Positions 7,499 to 13,386 of a DNA stretch of 21,601 nt are shown here, in pieces; within the stretch, counting starts at the first letter, position 1, and each line of letters starts with the position of its first letter. The stretch covers positions 8,230-29,830 of the forward strand of contig PFSX01000011.1 in assembly GCA_002789275.1 (NCBI GenBank), read 5' to 3'. The position numbers and the translations under genes were made by a program. This stretch comes from Candidatus Huberarchaeum crystalense. GTDB taxonomy: Archaea; Huberarchaeota; Huberarchaeia; Huberarchaeales; Huberarchaeaceae. The notes beneath the pieces were generated by a model. It saw only the letters and a list, made by a program, of their open reading frames with translations. It made no database searches and was not told the origin of the DNA.

Positions 7499-7807
7499 TT
7501 ATTCTAGTTTAACAGCAGTTCCATATGCTAAAATCTCAGTAGTTCCAGGTACTATGCTGTTGGTTTCATATCTTACACTAACAATTGCATCAGCACCCAT
7601 TTTTCGAGATTCTTCGAGCATTCTCTCTGTGGCTTCGTTTCGCGCCCGAGTCAATAACACAGTGTAGGTTCCTATTTCTCCACCAATAATTGCTTTTAAC
7701 CCTGCAGCAATATCTCTAACAAACCATCGCGCCCTTACTGTATTTCCTTGTACTAATCCAAGCACCTTAGATATTTTTTTACCTTCTATTGAATGAGTAG
7801 TTGCCAT
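7499..7807 (-). CDS. YbjQ/UPF0145 family protein (putative heavy-metal-binding domain)
   Basis: The 102-residue product starting MATTHSIEGKKISKVLGLV matches the small, widespread YbjQ/UPF0145 family. Typical elements are GNTVRARW, the GGEIGTYTVLL turn, ARNEATERMLEESRKMGADAIV and the closing AYGTAVKL. Family annotations mention heavy-metal binding, but the function is not established. The frame also allows a GTG start at 7837 (ten residues longer). The internal ATG at 7807 is preferred because relatives begin with a short strand directly before the TxxxIEG motif. An AT-rich promoter-like block (TATATTATTTATATAAT) lies at about 7840-7856. Confidence 0.85.
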   Translation of the reverse strand: MATTHSIEGKKISKVLGLVQGNTVRARWFVRDIAAGLKAIIGGEIGTYTVLLTRARNEATERMLEESRKMGADAIVSVRYETNSIVPGTTEILAYGTAVKLE

Positions 7808-7984
7808 AATTATTCTTTTTTCTACTTTACTTTCCACTATATATTATTTATATAATTTGAATAAATATTACAAGCTTTATAACAAGTAATGCATTCCACA
7901 AAAATAAGATATATATCTAAATTCTAAAGAAGTAGTGCTAATTAAAATAATTAAAATAAATGCATTTGTTTTGGTAAAAAATCT

Positions 7985-8533
7985 ATGACAAATATTTATG
8001 TTTTTCGATTGGGTCATCGTTTTAGCAGAGACAAACGAATAACCACGCATATTGCTCTTGTGGCGCGCGCATTTGGAGCAAAAGCAGTTGTTTTTGATAT
8101 AGAAGACAATCGCGTAAAAGATAGTGTTTATAAAATTTGCGATAAATGGGGTTATGGTCCATCAGGAGACTTTGAGATTTTTTATGAAAAAAATTGGAGA
8201 AAATTTATAAAAGATTTTGACGGAATAAAAATACATCTTACAATGTATGGTTTTTCTCTTTCAAAAGTTAAAGATAAAATATTAAAAGATATAAAAGACA
8301 AAAATATTTTAATAGTTGTAGGGGGGCAAAAAGTTCCTGGAGAAATATATAATCTTGTTGATTATAATGTTGGTATAGGTAATCAGCCACATTCAGAAGT
8401 TGGCGCGTTGGCTGTTTTTCTGCATGAATTAAATGCAAAACCATTAGACGAAAACGAGTGGAATTGTAAAAAAAATCAAGGAAAAATAAGGATTTTTCCG
8501 CAGAAAAAAGGAAAAAAAGTTGCTAAAAGATAA
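7985..8533 (+). CDS. trm56: tRNA (cytidine(56)-2'-O)-methyltransferase aTrm56
   Basis: This archaea-specific SPOUT enzyme methylates the 2'-O of C56 in the tRNA T-loop. The 182-residue product has the opening [20 protein letters not shown], in which GHR and RDKRITTH are diagnostic. It also has [11 protein letters not shown], and the knot-forming [20 protein letters not shown] followed by [18 protein letters not shown] near the C-terminus. Length is normal. The gene is divergent from the UPF0145 gene. An AATTAAAATAAAT element about 27-40 bases before the ATG fits a leaderless transcript. Confidence 0.95.
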   Translation: MTNIYVFRLGHRFSRDKRITTHIALVARAFGAKAVVFDIEDNRVKDSVYKICDKWGYGPSGDFEIFYEKNWRKFIKDFDGIKIHLTMYGFSLSKVKDKILKDIKDKNILIVVGGQKVPGEIYNLVDYNVGIGNQPHSEVGALAVFLHELNAKPLDENEWNCKKNQGKIRIFPQKKGKKVAKR

Positions 8534-8572
8534 ATATAAAAAAGTTATAGGTGTAAATTTGTCTTCAAAATA

Positions 8573-8613
8573 GCCCTTTTACCTTTTTGTAATAAACTTG
8601 CTTGCAAGGGTTT
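8573..8613 (+). terminator. Probable terminator of trm56
   Basis: About 40 bases after the trm56 stop, CCCTT and AAGGG arms enclose a loop that contains a small CTTG/CAAG hairpin. A T-run (GGTTTTTAAAT) follows. This resembles a hairpin-plus-U-tract end signal. Confidence 0.4.
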
Positions 8614-8627
8614 TTAAATAAAAAATA

Positions 8628-8765
8628 CTAAAAAAAATATCCCTCTTTTTTTTAGGGGGCGTAAGCGCAGATCTGCGCCAGGTCTTTCAACCCAAGGCAA
8701 CCGCTTTAAGCTCTTGTCAGCTTTTTAGCGCTGGCATTTGCCGAGATCTACGCTTACGTGTTTGT
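8628..8765 (-). ncRNA. Candidate structured RNA (or small MITE-like element), GC-rich
   Basis: Imperfect terminal inverted repeats GCGTAAGCGCAGATCT (8659-8674) and AGATCTACGCTTACGT (8744-8759) bound a GC-rich 101-base block in very AT-rich DNA. Inside are arms GCCAG (8677-8681) with CTGGC (8731-8735) and GGCAA (8696-8700) with TTGCC (8738-8742). These cross each other and would form a pseudoknot around a nested hairpin with CGCT/AGCG and AAGCT/AGCTT stems. On the minus strand the single internal irregularity of the long stem is a U-G wobble, but on the plus strand it is a C-A mismatch. The minus-strand 3' side runs into CCCT/AGGG plus a U-run (8628-8657), like a terminator. These points favour a minus-strand RNA. 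It matches no RNA family I recognise. A miniature inverted-repeat element is the alternative. Confidence 0.4.
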
Positions 8766-8820
8766 GTTTTTACTATTTTTTATTTACGCTTATGTGTTTG
8801 TGTTTTTTATATCTTTATTA
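8749..8820. repeat. 36-bp tandem duplication beside the structured element
   Basis: The block ACGCTTACGTGTTTGTG (from 8750) recurs as ACGCTTATGTGTTTGTG from 8786, period 36. The copy includes the right-hand inverted repeat of the structured element, so the edge of that element was duplicated. Confidence 0.75.
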
Positions 8821-8825
8821 GTTGT

Positions 8826-9181
8826 TGCAATATTGTAAAGGTAATAAATATTGCTGCTTGTCATCAACAATATATTACTGTTACGAAAAGCCACCACTCA
8901 TTGCGATTACATCGCGAGTGATGACAGTTGCGTGGCTGAAAAGAGGTAATAGGAAAAGCATTTCGCGCCCTTTTTAAATAACCTCTTATAAAGATATTAT
9001 ATACTAAATATATAAAATAATAGCTTCGCTTCAATAATCTGCGTGAATTTGGGGAAATTCTCGTATTTTGCGTTTTGTGAAGTTGTTGTTTTGTCAACCA
9101 GTTACGTTCTGACTCTTGGGGAAGAGCTTGAAGAACATGACTACAAACTCAAACATTCTTGGGGAAGAAATGTTATTTTTT
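8826..9181 (+). ncRNA. Candidate long noncoding RNA with pseudoknot and three GGGG-capped hairpins
   Basis: No protein gene fits here, yet the DNA is dense in complementary arms. GCAATATT pairs with AATATTGC (about 8826-8853). A compound helix AGCCAC-CACTC-GCGAT / ATCGC-GAGTG-GTGGCT (8889-8938) has an 11-base bulge, ATGACAGTTGC. Bases of that bulge can pair with the upstream TGTCATCA, giving a pseudoknot. AGAGGT pairs with ACCTCT (about 8942-8986). Three hairpins then share a GGGG loop: GAATTT/AAATTC (9045-9060), CTCTT/AAGAG (9113-9126) and AACATTCTT/AAGAAATGTT (9152-9174). The last is followed by a U6 tract (9176-9181), like a terminator. A TATA-like TTTTTTATAT lies at about 8802-8811. Hallmark sequences of RNase P RNA and SRP RNA were looked for by eye and not found. 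Confidence 0.35.
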
Positions 9182-9285
9182 AGATCAATATAATTTATTT
9201 AGTTGAGGGTATTTAAAAACCCCCCTCTATAAAAAATCAAAATACACAACAAAAAAATAAAAAACAAAGAAGAAAAGGTGCAGTT

Positions 9286-9414
9286 AGAACTATTTTTCAA
9301 TAAATCCTTCCTTCAAAAAAAGAAGGAAAAAAATAGTTTTAGAGCTCAATTTTAAAGCTATTTTCGCTAAAAAAGCGAAAATATATCAAAGCACTGCTTT
9401 GATGCTCGATGCTC
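9286..9414 (+). promoter_or_regulatory. Hairpin-rich 5' leader of ftsZ
   Basis: Three consecutive stem-loops precede ftsZ. The first pairs AGAACTATTTTT (9286-9297) with AAAAATAGTTTT (9329-9340), with an inner CCTTC/GAAGG stem. The second pairs ATTTTCGCT (9360-9368) with AGCGAAAAT (9374-9382). The third pairs ATCAAAGC (9385-9392) with GCTTTGAT (9396-9403). A tandem 7-mer, GATGCTC twice, follows (9401-9414). The Shine-Dalgarno AAGGAGG is at 9431-9437. Most first genes in this window look leaderless, so a long folded leader is exceptional and could control ftsZ expression. Confidence 0.6.
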
Positions 9415-9441
9415 TTTACTTCAAAAAAACAAGGAGGAAAA

Positions 9442-10563
9442 ATGTCATTCTTATTAAAAAAAGCAGAAGAAATAGCAGATATCCGAAAGGGTGAGTTCAC
9501 ATCAAAATTTAACGAAGCCCCATCAGTCAAAATAATAGTTTTTGGCTGTGGTGGTGCTGGGTCAAACGCAGCGACAAACATATTTTCGCGCAATATGCCT
9601 GGTGTCACAGTTGTAGCGGCAAATACAGATGCTCAGCATCTAAATGAAAGAACCAGAGCAAATCAAAAAATATTGCTTGGTGCAGAGGTAACAAAAGGCA
9701 GGGGCGCAGGAGGTATAATGGGTATTGGCGGCGCTGCTGCTGAAGCAAGTATTCAAGAAATAAAAAACGCATTAAAAGGATCTGATCTTGTTTTCATCAC
9801 AGCAGGTATGGGTGGAGGAACAGGAACAGGCACAGCGCCAATAGTGGCAAAAGCAGCAAAAGATCTAGGTGCTTTGGTAATTTCTATAATAACAATGCCT
9901 TTTTCTATGGAGTGCGGGCGCATCGGCACTGCAATTAGCGGTTTAGCAAAACTTAGAGAATTTTCAGATACAGTAACAGTGATTGACAACAACAGAATTA
10001 CAGATGTATTTGGGGATTTACCTTGCAGAAATGCATTTGCTATGGCAGATACAATAATCACAACATCGATTGAAGGAATTGCTACAACAGTGAACAATGT
10101 TGGTGAAATTAACTTAGATTTCTCTGACTTAAGAAGAATTTTTGAGACAGGCGGAACATTGGCAACTGTCGGTGTTGGAGAAAAAAATAGCTCAGAAGCA
10201 AAAACAGAAGAAGAAAGTGTTGAAGCTGCTGTAAAGCAAGCACTATCTTCACCATTGTTAGACATCACTTATGAAGGAGCAACAGGCGCACTTGTGGATA
10301 TTACTGTTGGCACAAAAGTAAGGTTAAGAAACTTCACAAAAGTTGGTGAAATGATCGCATCCAAAATGGATCCTGGTGCAATAAATATGGTTGGATTAAG
10401 AGTTTCTCCAGATATGGGTGAACACGGCGTCAGAGTAATTACTACTATCACAGGTGTGTCATCACCGCAAATACTCAATCAAAAAAGTGAGTATGAGCAG
10501 GTTTTAGAGCGAAAAAACATTCTGAAGAGCAAGCTTGGACTTGACGCAATTGAGATAGATTAA
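9442..10563 (+). CDS. ftsZ: Cell division protein FtsZ
   Basis: FtsZ is the tubulin-like GTPase that forms the division ring. The 373-residue product has an N-terminal GCGGAGSNA loop (35-43), the GTP-binding signature GGGTGTG (124-130), an NNRITDVF segment (183-190) and the synergy loop NLDFSD (224-229), which corresponds to the NADFAD-type motif needed for GTP hydrolysis. The C-terminus is short and ends in a charged tail (LERKNILKSKLGLDAIEID), resembling the archaeal FtsZ1 group. The frame is open from 9409, but ATG 9442 has a strong Shine-Dalgarno (AAGGAGG) at the right distance. A 17-bp hairpin follows the gene. Confidence 0.96.
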   Translation: MSFLLKKAEEIADIRKGEFTSKFNEAPSVKIIVFGCGGAGSNAATNIFSRNMPGVTVVAANTDAQHLNERTRANQKILLGAEVTKGRGAGGIMGIGGAAAEASIQEIKNALKGSDLVFITAGMGGGTGTGTAPIVAKAAKDLGALVISIITMPFSMECGRIGTAISGLAKLREFSDTVTVIDNNRITDVFGDLPCRNAFAMADTIITTSIEGIATTVNNVGEINLDFSDLRRIFETGGTLATVGVGEKNSSEAKTEEESVEAAVKQALSSPLLDITYEGATGALVDITVGTKVRLRNFTKVGEMIASKMDPGAINMVGLRVSPDMGEHGVRVITTITGVSSPQILNQKSEYEQVLERKNILKSKLGLDAIEID

Positions 10564-10584
10564 AAACAACAAACAACACACTGC

Positions 10585-10654
10585 AAAACAACAAACAAAC
10601 ATATTTCCTTTCAAAGAGGGCAAAATCAAGATGTTTGTGTTTGTTTGTTGTTTT
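10585..10654 (+). terminator. Strong inverted repeat after ftsZ
   Basis: AAAACAACAAACAAACA (10585-10601) and TGTTTGTTTGTTGTTTT (10638-10654) are perfectly complementary over 17 bp with a 36-base loop. The repeat begins 22 bases after the ftsZ stop. It most likely acts as a transcription end or 3'-protecting structure. Confidence 0.6.
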
Positions 10655-10716
10655 AGCACAGTTTAAGTTAAAGGTCGCTTAAAATTACACTACCTATCTA
10701 AAAAATATATAGATTT

Positions 10717-10823
10717 TTTCATTTAAAATATACAAAATACTAACATAATCAAAATTATTTTACATATCTTTCTTTCATTTAAAATATACAAAATACTAAC
10801 ATAATCAAAATTATTTTACATAT
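10717..10823. repeat. Direct repeat of 51 bp, period 56
   Basis: The 51-base sequence that begins TTTCATTTAAAATATAC and ends ATTTTACATAT occurs at 10717-10767 and again, identical, at 10773-10823. A 5-base spacer separates the copies. It lies in noncoding AT-rich DNA between ftsZ and a decayed small gene. Confidence 0.9.
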
Positions 10824-10887
10824 TCTTTGTAAATAATATTAGATTAATTTTAATTGTTTATTTTGTTCATTCACTCAAAAAAATCTG

Positions 10888-11096
10888 TTATACATAACTG
10901 TATATAAAGAAAAGATTAATTCCTTTATTTTCTAAAATTTTTATATATTCTTTAATTCCATTATAAATTTCTGTTTTCCTTTAATATAGATAACATCACT
11001 ACATAATATTTTAACTACATATGTTGCGATCCACTCCATTTTATTTTTTAGTGTTTTTGCTATAATATCCTTTAACAAATAATTTAAAAACTTCAC
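10888..11096 (-). pseudogene. Small unknown gene interrupted by a one-base frameshift
   Basis: On the minus strand a GTG at 11096 opens a 51-codon frame with coding-like composition (VKFLNYLLKDIIAKTLKNKM, then EWIATYVVKILCSDVIYIKG). Near 10974-10977 (a run of four T on the plus strand) sensible protein jumps to another frame: EIYNGIKEYIKILENKGINL, then FFIYSYV and a stop at 10888-10890. One extra A in the minus-strand A-run would join both parts into a 69-residue protein. The original frame stops at 10941-10943. Either a real frameshift mutation or a homopolymer sequencing error is possible. No family is recognised. Confidence 0.45.
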
Positions 11097-11166
11097 TTTT
11101 GTTTTGGTATTTAAGCGCGCGCCTTTTCGCGATATATTTGTCAGACAACAAACATCAAAAAATTAT

Positions 11167-11238
11167 GGGCGAGTAGATCAACGGTAGATCGCTACATTGG
11201 CGTTGTAGAGGTTCTGGGTTCAAATCCCTGCTCGTCCA
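11167..11238 (+). tRNA. tRNA-Ala (GGC anticodon)
   Basis: This is a 72-nt cloverleaf. Acceptor GGGCGAG/CTCGTCC carries the G3-U70 wobble that is the main alanine identity element. The D-arm is GATC/GATC, and the anticodon stem CTACA/TGTAG has loop TTGGCGT with anticodon GGC. The T-arm CTGGG/CCCTG has loop TTCAAAT and one U-U mismatch (50-64). The discriminator is A73 and no CCA is encoded. A TATA-like GATATATTT lies about 30 bases upstream. Confidence 0.95.
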
Positions 11239-11370
11239 TTTAAACCAATCAATTTACAATATTTTGAGTGTTCTGTTTAAATAATTTTAAATTGTTTAAG
11301 CAGATTAACTTTTATCCTTAAATAGGTGTGAATTATTTTATTTTGACTGTTCAAAAAATTTAGCTTTAAA

Positions 11371-11418
11371 AATGCAGGGGCAGGAGTGAGTTATGCAAAA
11401 CGCACAACAGCGCCAAAT
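11371..11418 (-). repeat. Partial tRNA-Leu 3'-end copy A with hairpin
   Basis: AATGCAGGGGCAGG resembles the plus-strand view of the tRNA-Leu 3' end (AATGCAAGGAGCAGG). A hairpin follows: outer arms GGAGT (11383-11387) and GCGCC (11410-11414), and inner arms GTTATGC (11390-11396) and GCACAAC (11402-11408). The outer arms no longer match, which makes the copy look like a hybrid of copy B (5' arm) and the tRNA-Thr copy (3' arm). Confidence 0.7.
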
Positions 11419-11494
11419 AATGCAAGGAGCAGGAGTGAGTTATGCAAAACGCACAACAACTCCGCGATGCGGACTTAAACCTGCGAAGATTTAT
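11419..11494 (-). repeat. Partial tRNA-Leu copy B interrupted by a hairpin
   Basis: AATGCAAGGAGCAGG is identical to the tRNA-Leu 3' acceptor and T-stem side. A hairpin then intervenes: outer GGAGT (11432-11436) with ACTCC (11459-11463), inner GTTATGC (11439-11445) with GCACAAC (11451-11457). A degenerate T-arm follows (GCGGACTTAAACCTGCGAAG against GCAGGATTTGAACCTGCGAA in the tRNA). The rest of the tRNA is absent. Confidence 0.75.
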
Positions 11495-11528
11495 GTTAAA
11501 TTTATGTTAATATTATTATATTTATATG

Positions 11529-11570
11529 AAGAGCAGGCGCGAGTTGTGAAAACACGCAACAGTATTCAAT
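11529..11570 (-). repeat. Partial tRNA-Leu 3'-end copy C with decayed hairpin
   Basis: AAGAGCAGG resembles the tRNA-Leu 3' end. CGCGAGTTGTG, AAAA and CACGCAACAG follow, a decayed form of the same hairpin; the outer right arm is lost. The copy abuts the intact tRNA-Leu trailer. Confidence 0.6.
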
Positions 11571-11572
11571 AA

Positions 11573-11655
11573 TGCAAGGAGCAGGATTTGAACCTGCGAA
11601 AGCTTACGCTACAAGGTCCTAAACCTTGCCCCTTTGACCACTCGGGAACCCTTGC
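11573..11655 (-). tRNA. tRNA-Leu (TAG anticodon)
   Basis: This is an 83-nt class II tRNA on the minus strand. Acceptor GCAAGGG/TCCTTGC has one G-U. The D-arm has a CCC/GGG stem. Anticodon stem CAAGG/CCTTG has loop TTTAGGA with anticodon TAG. The long variable arm is AGC-GTAA-GCT. The T-arm GCAGG/CCTGC has loop TTCAAAT. The discriminator is A73 and no CCA is encoded. Three degraded copies of its 3' end lie directly downstream. Its 5' leader side holds an 8-bp hairpin, CTATTGTT/AACAATAG (11666-11687). Confidence 0.95.
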
Positions 11656-11967
11656 TTTGCGGGTGCTATTGTTGTTTTAAACAATAGACGCCTCAAAATG
11701 CTTTGCACTTTGACTCTTGCTTGCCACTTAATTTTTTTACTTGCAAAATATAAACTTTTTAAATTTTTCAGCTTTTTCAGCTGAATCTATAACCTATTTT
11801 TTAATATTTATTTGAGTATATGTGTTTTTTATAAATATGTGTTAGTTATAAATAGTAGATTGTTATAATATATTCCTAAAAACATTTTTAAATTCTTTGA
11901 CCTGCAAATTTACAAAGTTATAGAGCAAACTTTACATTTATACTTTGCAAAGCTTTATAAATAATTT
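11656..11967. other. Intergenic region between tRNA-Leu and rpsO
   Basis: It holds the hairpin CTATTGTT/AACAATAG in the tRNA-Leu leader and otherwise AT-rich DNA. A TATA-like CATTTATACTTT about 28 bases before the rpsO ATG fits a leaderless rpsO transcript. No gene was seen. Confidence 0.55.
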
Positions 11968-12435
11968 ATGGCGCGACAACATACACGAAAAAAAGGACAA
12001 AGCAGAAGCTTAAGGCCAATGATTGCTAAAAACACTAATTTTAACATATCAAAAAATGTGGTTGAAAAAGCAATTGGGACGCAAGCAAAACAAGGAAAAA
12101 GCTCTAGTGAAATTGGAGCAAGTTTGCGCGACAGCTATGGCGTGCCTGACGCGAAAAAGGCATTAGGTAGGGGAATTGTATTGTATTTAAAAGAGAAAGA
12201 CCTTATTAAAAAAGACGAATTCCCTGAGGACTTAAAAAACTTGATGACCAAAGCAATTGCTTTGCACACACATTTGCAAACAAATAAACACGACGCGCAC
12301 AACAGAAACAATTTCCTAAGAATAAAGTCAAAAATCAAGCGTTTGATTAAGTATTACCAACATAAAAACTATATGCTTGATAAATGGAGATTTACAATTG
12401 AAAATGCCAAGCTTATCATTGGAGAGGTGAAATAA
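11968..12435 (+). CDS. rpsO: 30S ribosomal protein S15 (uS15)
   Basis: The 155-residue protein matches archaeal/eukaryotic-type uS15, which binds 16S rRNA in the central domain of the small subunit. It has the archaeal N-terminal extension (ARQHTRKKGQSRSLRP), an EIGASLRDSYGVPDAK helix-turn region, FPEDLKNLMTKAIALHTHL, and the conserved C-terminal FLRIKSKIKRLIKYYQ. A basic N-terminus and a length of about 150 residues are normal. The stop overlaps the rpoK start by one base (TAATG), and the rpoK Shine-Dalgarno GGAGAGGTGA lies in the last codons. Confidence 0.95.
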   Translation: MARQHTRKKGQSRSLRPMIAKNTNFNISKNVVEKAIGTQAKQGKSSSEIGASLRDSYGVPDAKKALGRGIVLYLKEKDLIKKDEFPEDLKNLMTKAIALHTHLQTNKHDAHNRNNFLRIKSKIKRLIKYYQHKNYMLDKWRFTIENAKLIIGEVK

Positions 12436-12623
12436 TGGATAATGATGACAATATTCAAAAAAACATTTTTGTACGCACGCGCATAGTGGCATTTCGCACG
12501 CACCAGCTCAAAAAAGGAGCAAAACCTTTAATAAAAAATGTCAAAGATAAGAATTCCTATCAAATCGCGCAAGAAGAGTATGATGCAGGCAAATTGGATT
12601 TTTTAATTGTTGAAAAAATTTAA
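12435..12623 (+). CDS. rpoK: DNA-directed RNA polymerase subunit K (Rpb6/omega type)
   Basis: The 62-residue product resembles archaeal RpoK, the Rpb6/omega homologue that clamps the largest RNA polymerase subunit. The family pattern TR-(I/V)-A-R--QL--GA-P-(L/V)I is seen in RTRIVAFRTHQLKKGAKPLI. The C-terminal IA-EE--AGKL signature is seen in YQIAQEEYDAGKLDFLIVEK. The sequence is rather divergent; the usual LTRFE start motif reads FVRTR here. It is translationally coupled to rpsO by a one-base overlap and a good Shine-Dalgarno. Pairing with a ribosomal protein gene suits a core information-processing role. Confidence 0.8.
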   Translation: MDNDDNIQKNIFVRTRIVAFRTHQLKKGAKPLIKNVKDKNSYQIAQEEYDAGKLDFLIVEKI

Positions 12624-12693
12624 GTAAAATGGTTTTAAATCACATGAAAAGTTTAAGATATAAAATCTCTTCTTTAAATTTTGGTTGAAAAAA

Positions 12694-13386
12694 TCAAGAA
12701 AATGAATTTTTCTTTTGCAAATATCTTTCTATTTCGCTCTCTGATTGAATTCCTGACAAAACAATCTTATTGTTAATAAGTAAGCTCGGCATTTGGGTTA
12801 TGTTGTGCGAAGCAAGCAAAAGATCAACAACTGTATTATTTAAATCAGCAGCAAGAGGAATAAGAATAAATGTGTCTGTTTGTTTGTTGTGTAAATCAGT
12901 CAAAACTTTGCTTTGCACTGCCTGCTGTGCGATTATATTTTTGTTTGTTGTTTTATCTGAGTAAAAATAAAAAATCATATTTTGACTCATATTGCATTTT
13001 TCTTTTAAGATTAAGGTGTTAATAAGAAATTCTGTTTTTAATAAAAGGTATTCTCTTTTCTTTGAATCCATTGTTTTTATTAAAATGTTAGCGTTTTCGT
13101 AACGCTCTATTTCTTGTCCTTTTTTTAAATTATTGTTTGCAAATTTGAAGTTTTGTTTAATTGCCTCTTCGCAATAATCTTTATTGCTTATTTGCTGGTA
13201 ATAAAATGTCATTTGTTTTATATTTGAAAATTCATAAGTTAAACTGCTAATTGTTAACATTGTTGCTTCTGTTCTTTGACTTTCAAACATCACTCCAACA
13301 AACAAGCCAAGCAAAAAAACAACTATTGATATTACTGCTGCCTGCCAAAATACAATATTATTATTTTCTTTTTCTATTTGAACCAT
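12694..13386 (-). CDS. Membrane-anchored thioredoxin-fold protein lacking CxxC
   Basis: This 230-residue protein has a short N-terminus and one transmembrane helix (about 12-33, rich in Val, Leu, Phe and Gly), so the rest is probably extracytoplasmic. The C-terminal third (about 125-225) looks like a thioredoxin/DsbA-type domain: a strand (MIFYFYSD), helices, and a QMPSLLIN stretch with the expected cis-proline. The catalytic CxxC is absent: SDKTTN stands where the motif would be. Only two other cysteines (in KDYCEEA and EKCNMSQ) lie earlier, so a redox role is doubtful. The gene overlaps the glycosyltransferase stop by 13 bases and has a strong Shine-Dalgarno (AAGGAG, minus strand). Confidence 0.6.
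   Translation of the reverse strand: MVQIEKENNNIVFWQAAVISIVVFLLGLFVGVMFESQRTEATMLTISSLTYEFSNIKQMTFYYQQISNKDYCEEAIKQNFKFANNNLKKGQEIERYENANILIKTMDSKKREYLLLKTEFLINTLILKEKCNMSQNMIFYFYSDKTTNKNIIAQQAVQSKVLTDLHNKQTDTFILIPLAADLNNTVVDLLLASHNITQMPSLLINNKIVLSGIQSESEIERYLQKKNSFS

Noticed and set aside
8918..8939. C/D-box-like pattern: GTGATGA, 11 bases, CTGA
   Set aside because: No convincing C' and second D box follow at normal spacing, and these bases are better explained as part of a long hairpin.
8864..9097. 77-codon minus-strand open frame in the trm56-ftsZ gap
   Set aside because: Its sequence coincides with the hairpin-forming DNA, has atypical composition (many Arg, Asn and His) and shows no motif or start signal.
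8628..9181. RNase P RNA or SRP RNA, suggested by two RNase P protein genes in the window
   Set aside because: The universal core segments (GAAAGTCC and ACAGAA types, or the SRP helix 8 GGAAG motif) could not be found on either strand in sensible order.
9409..9441. Longer ftsZ start at 9409
   Set aside because: The extra 11 codons cover the Shine-Dalgarno and leader, while ATG 9442 has AAGGAGG at the right spacing.
11371..11570. Split or permuted tRNA halves
   Set aside because: The fragments hold only T-arm and acceptor 3' sequence, never an anticodon half, and intact tRNA genes are adjacent.
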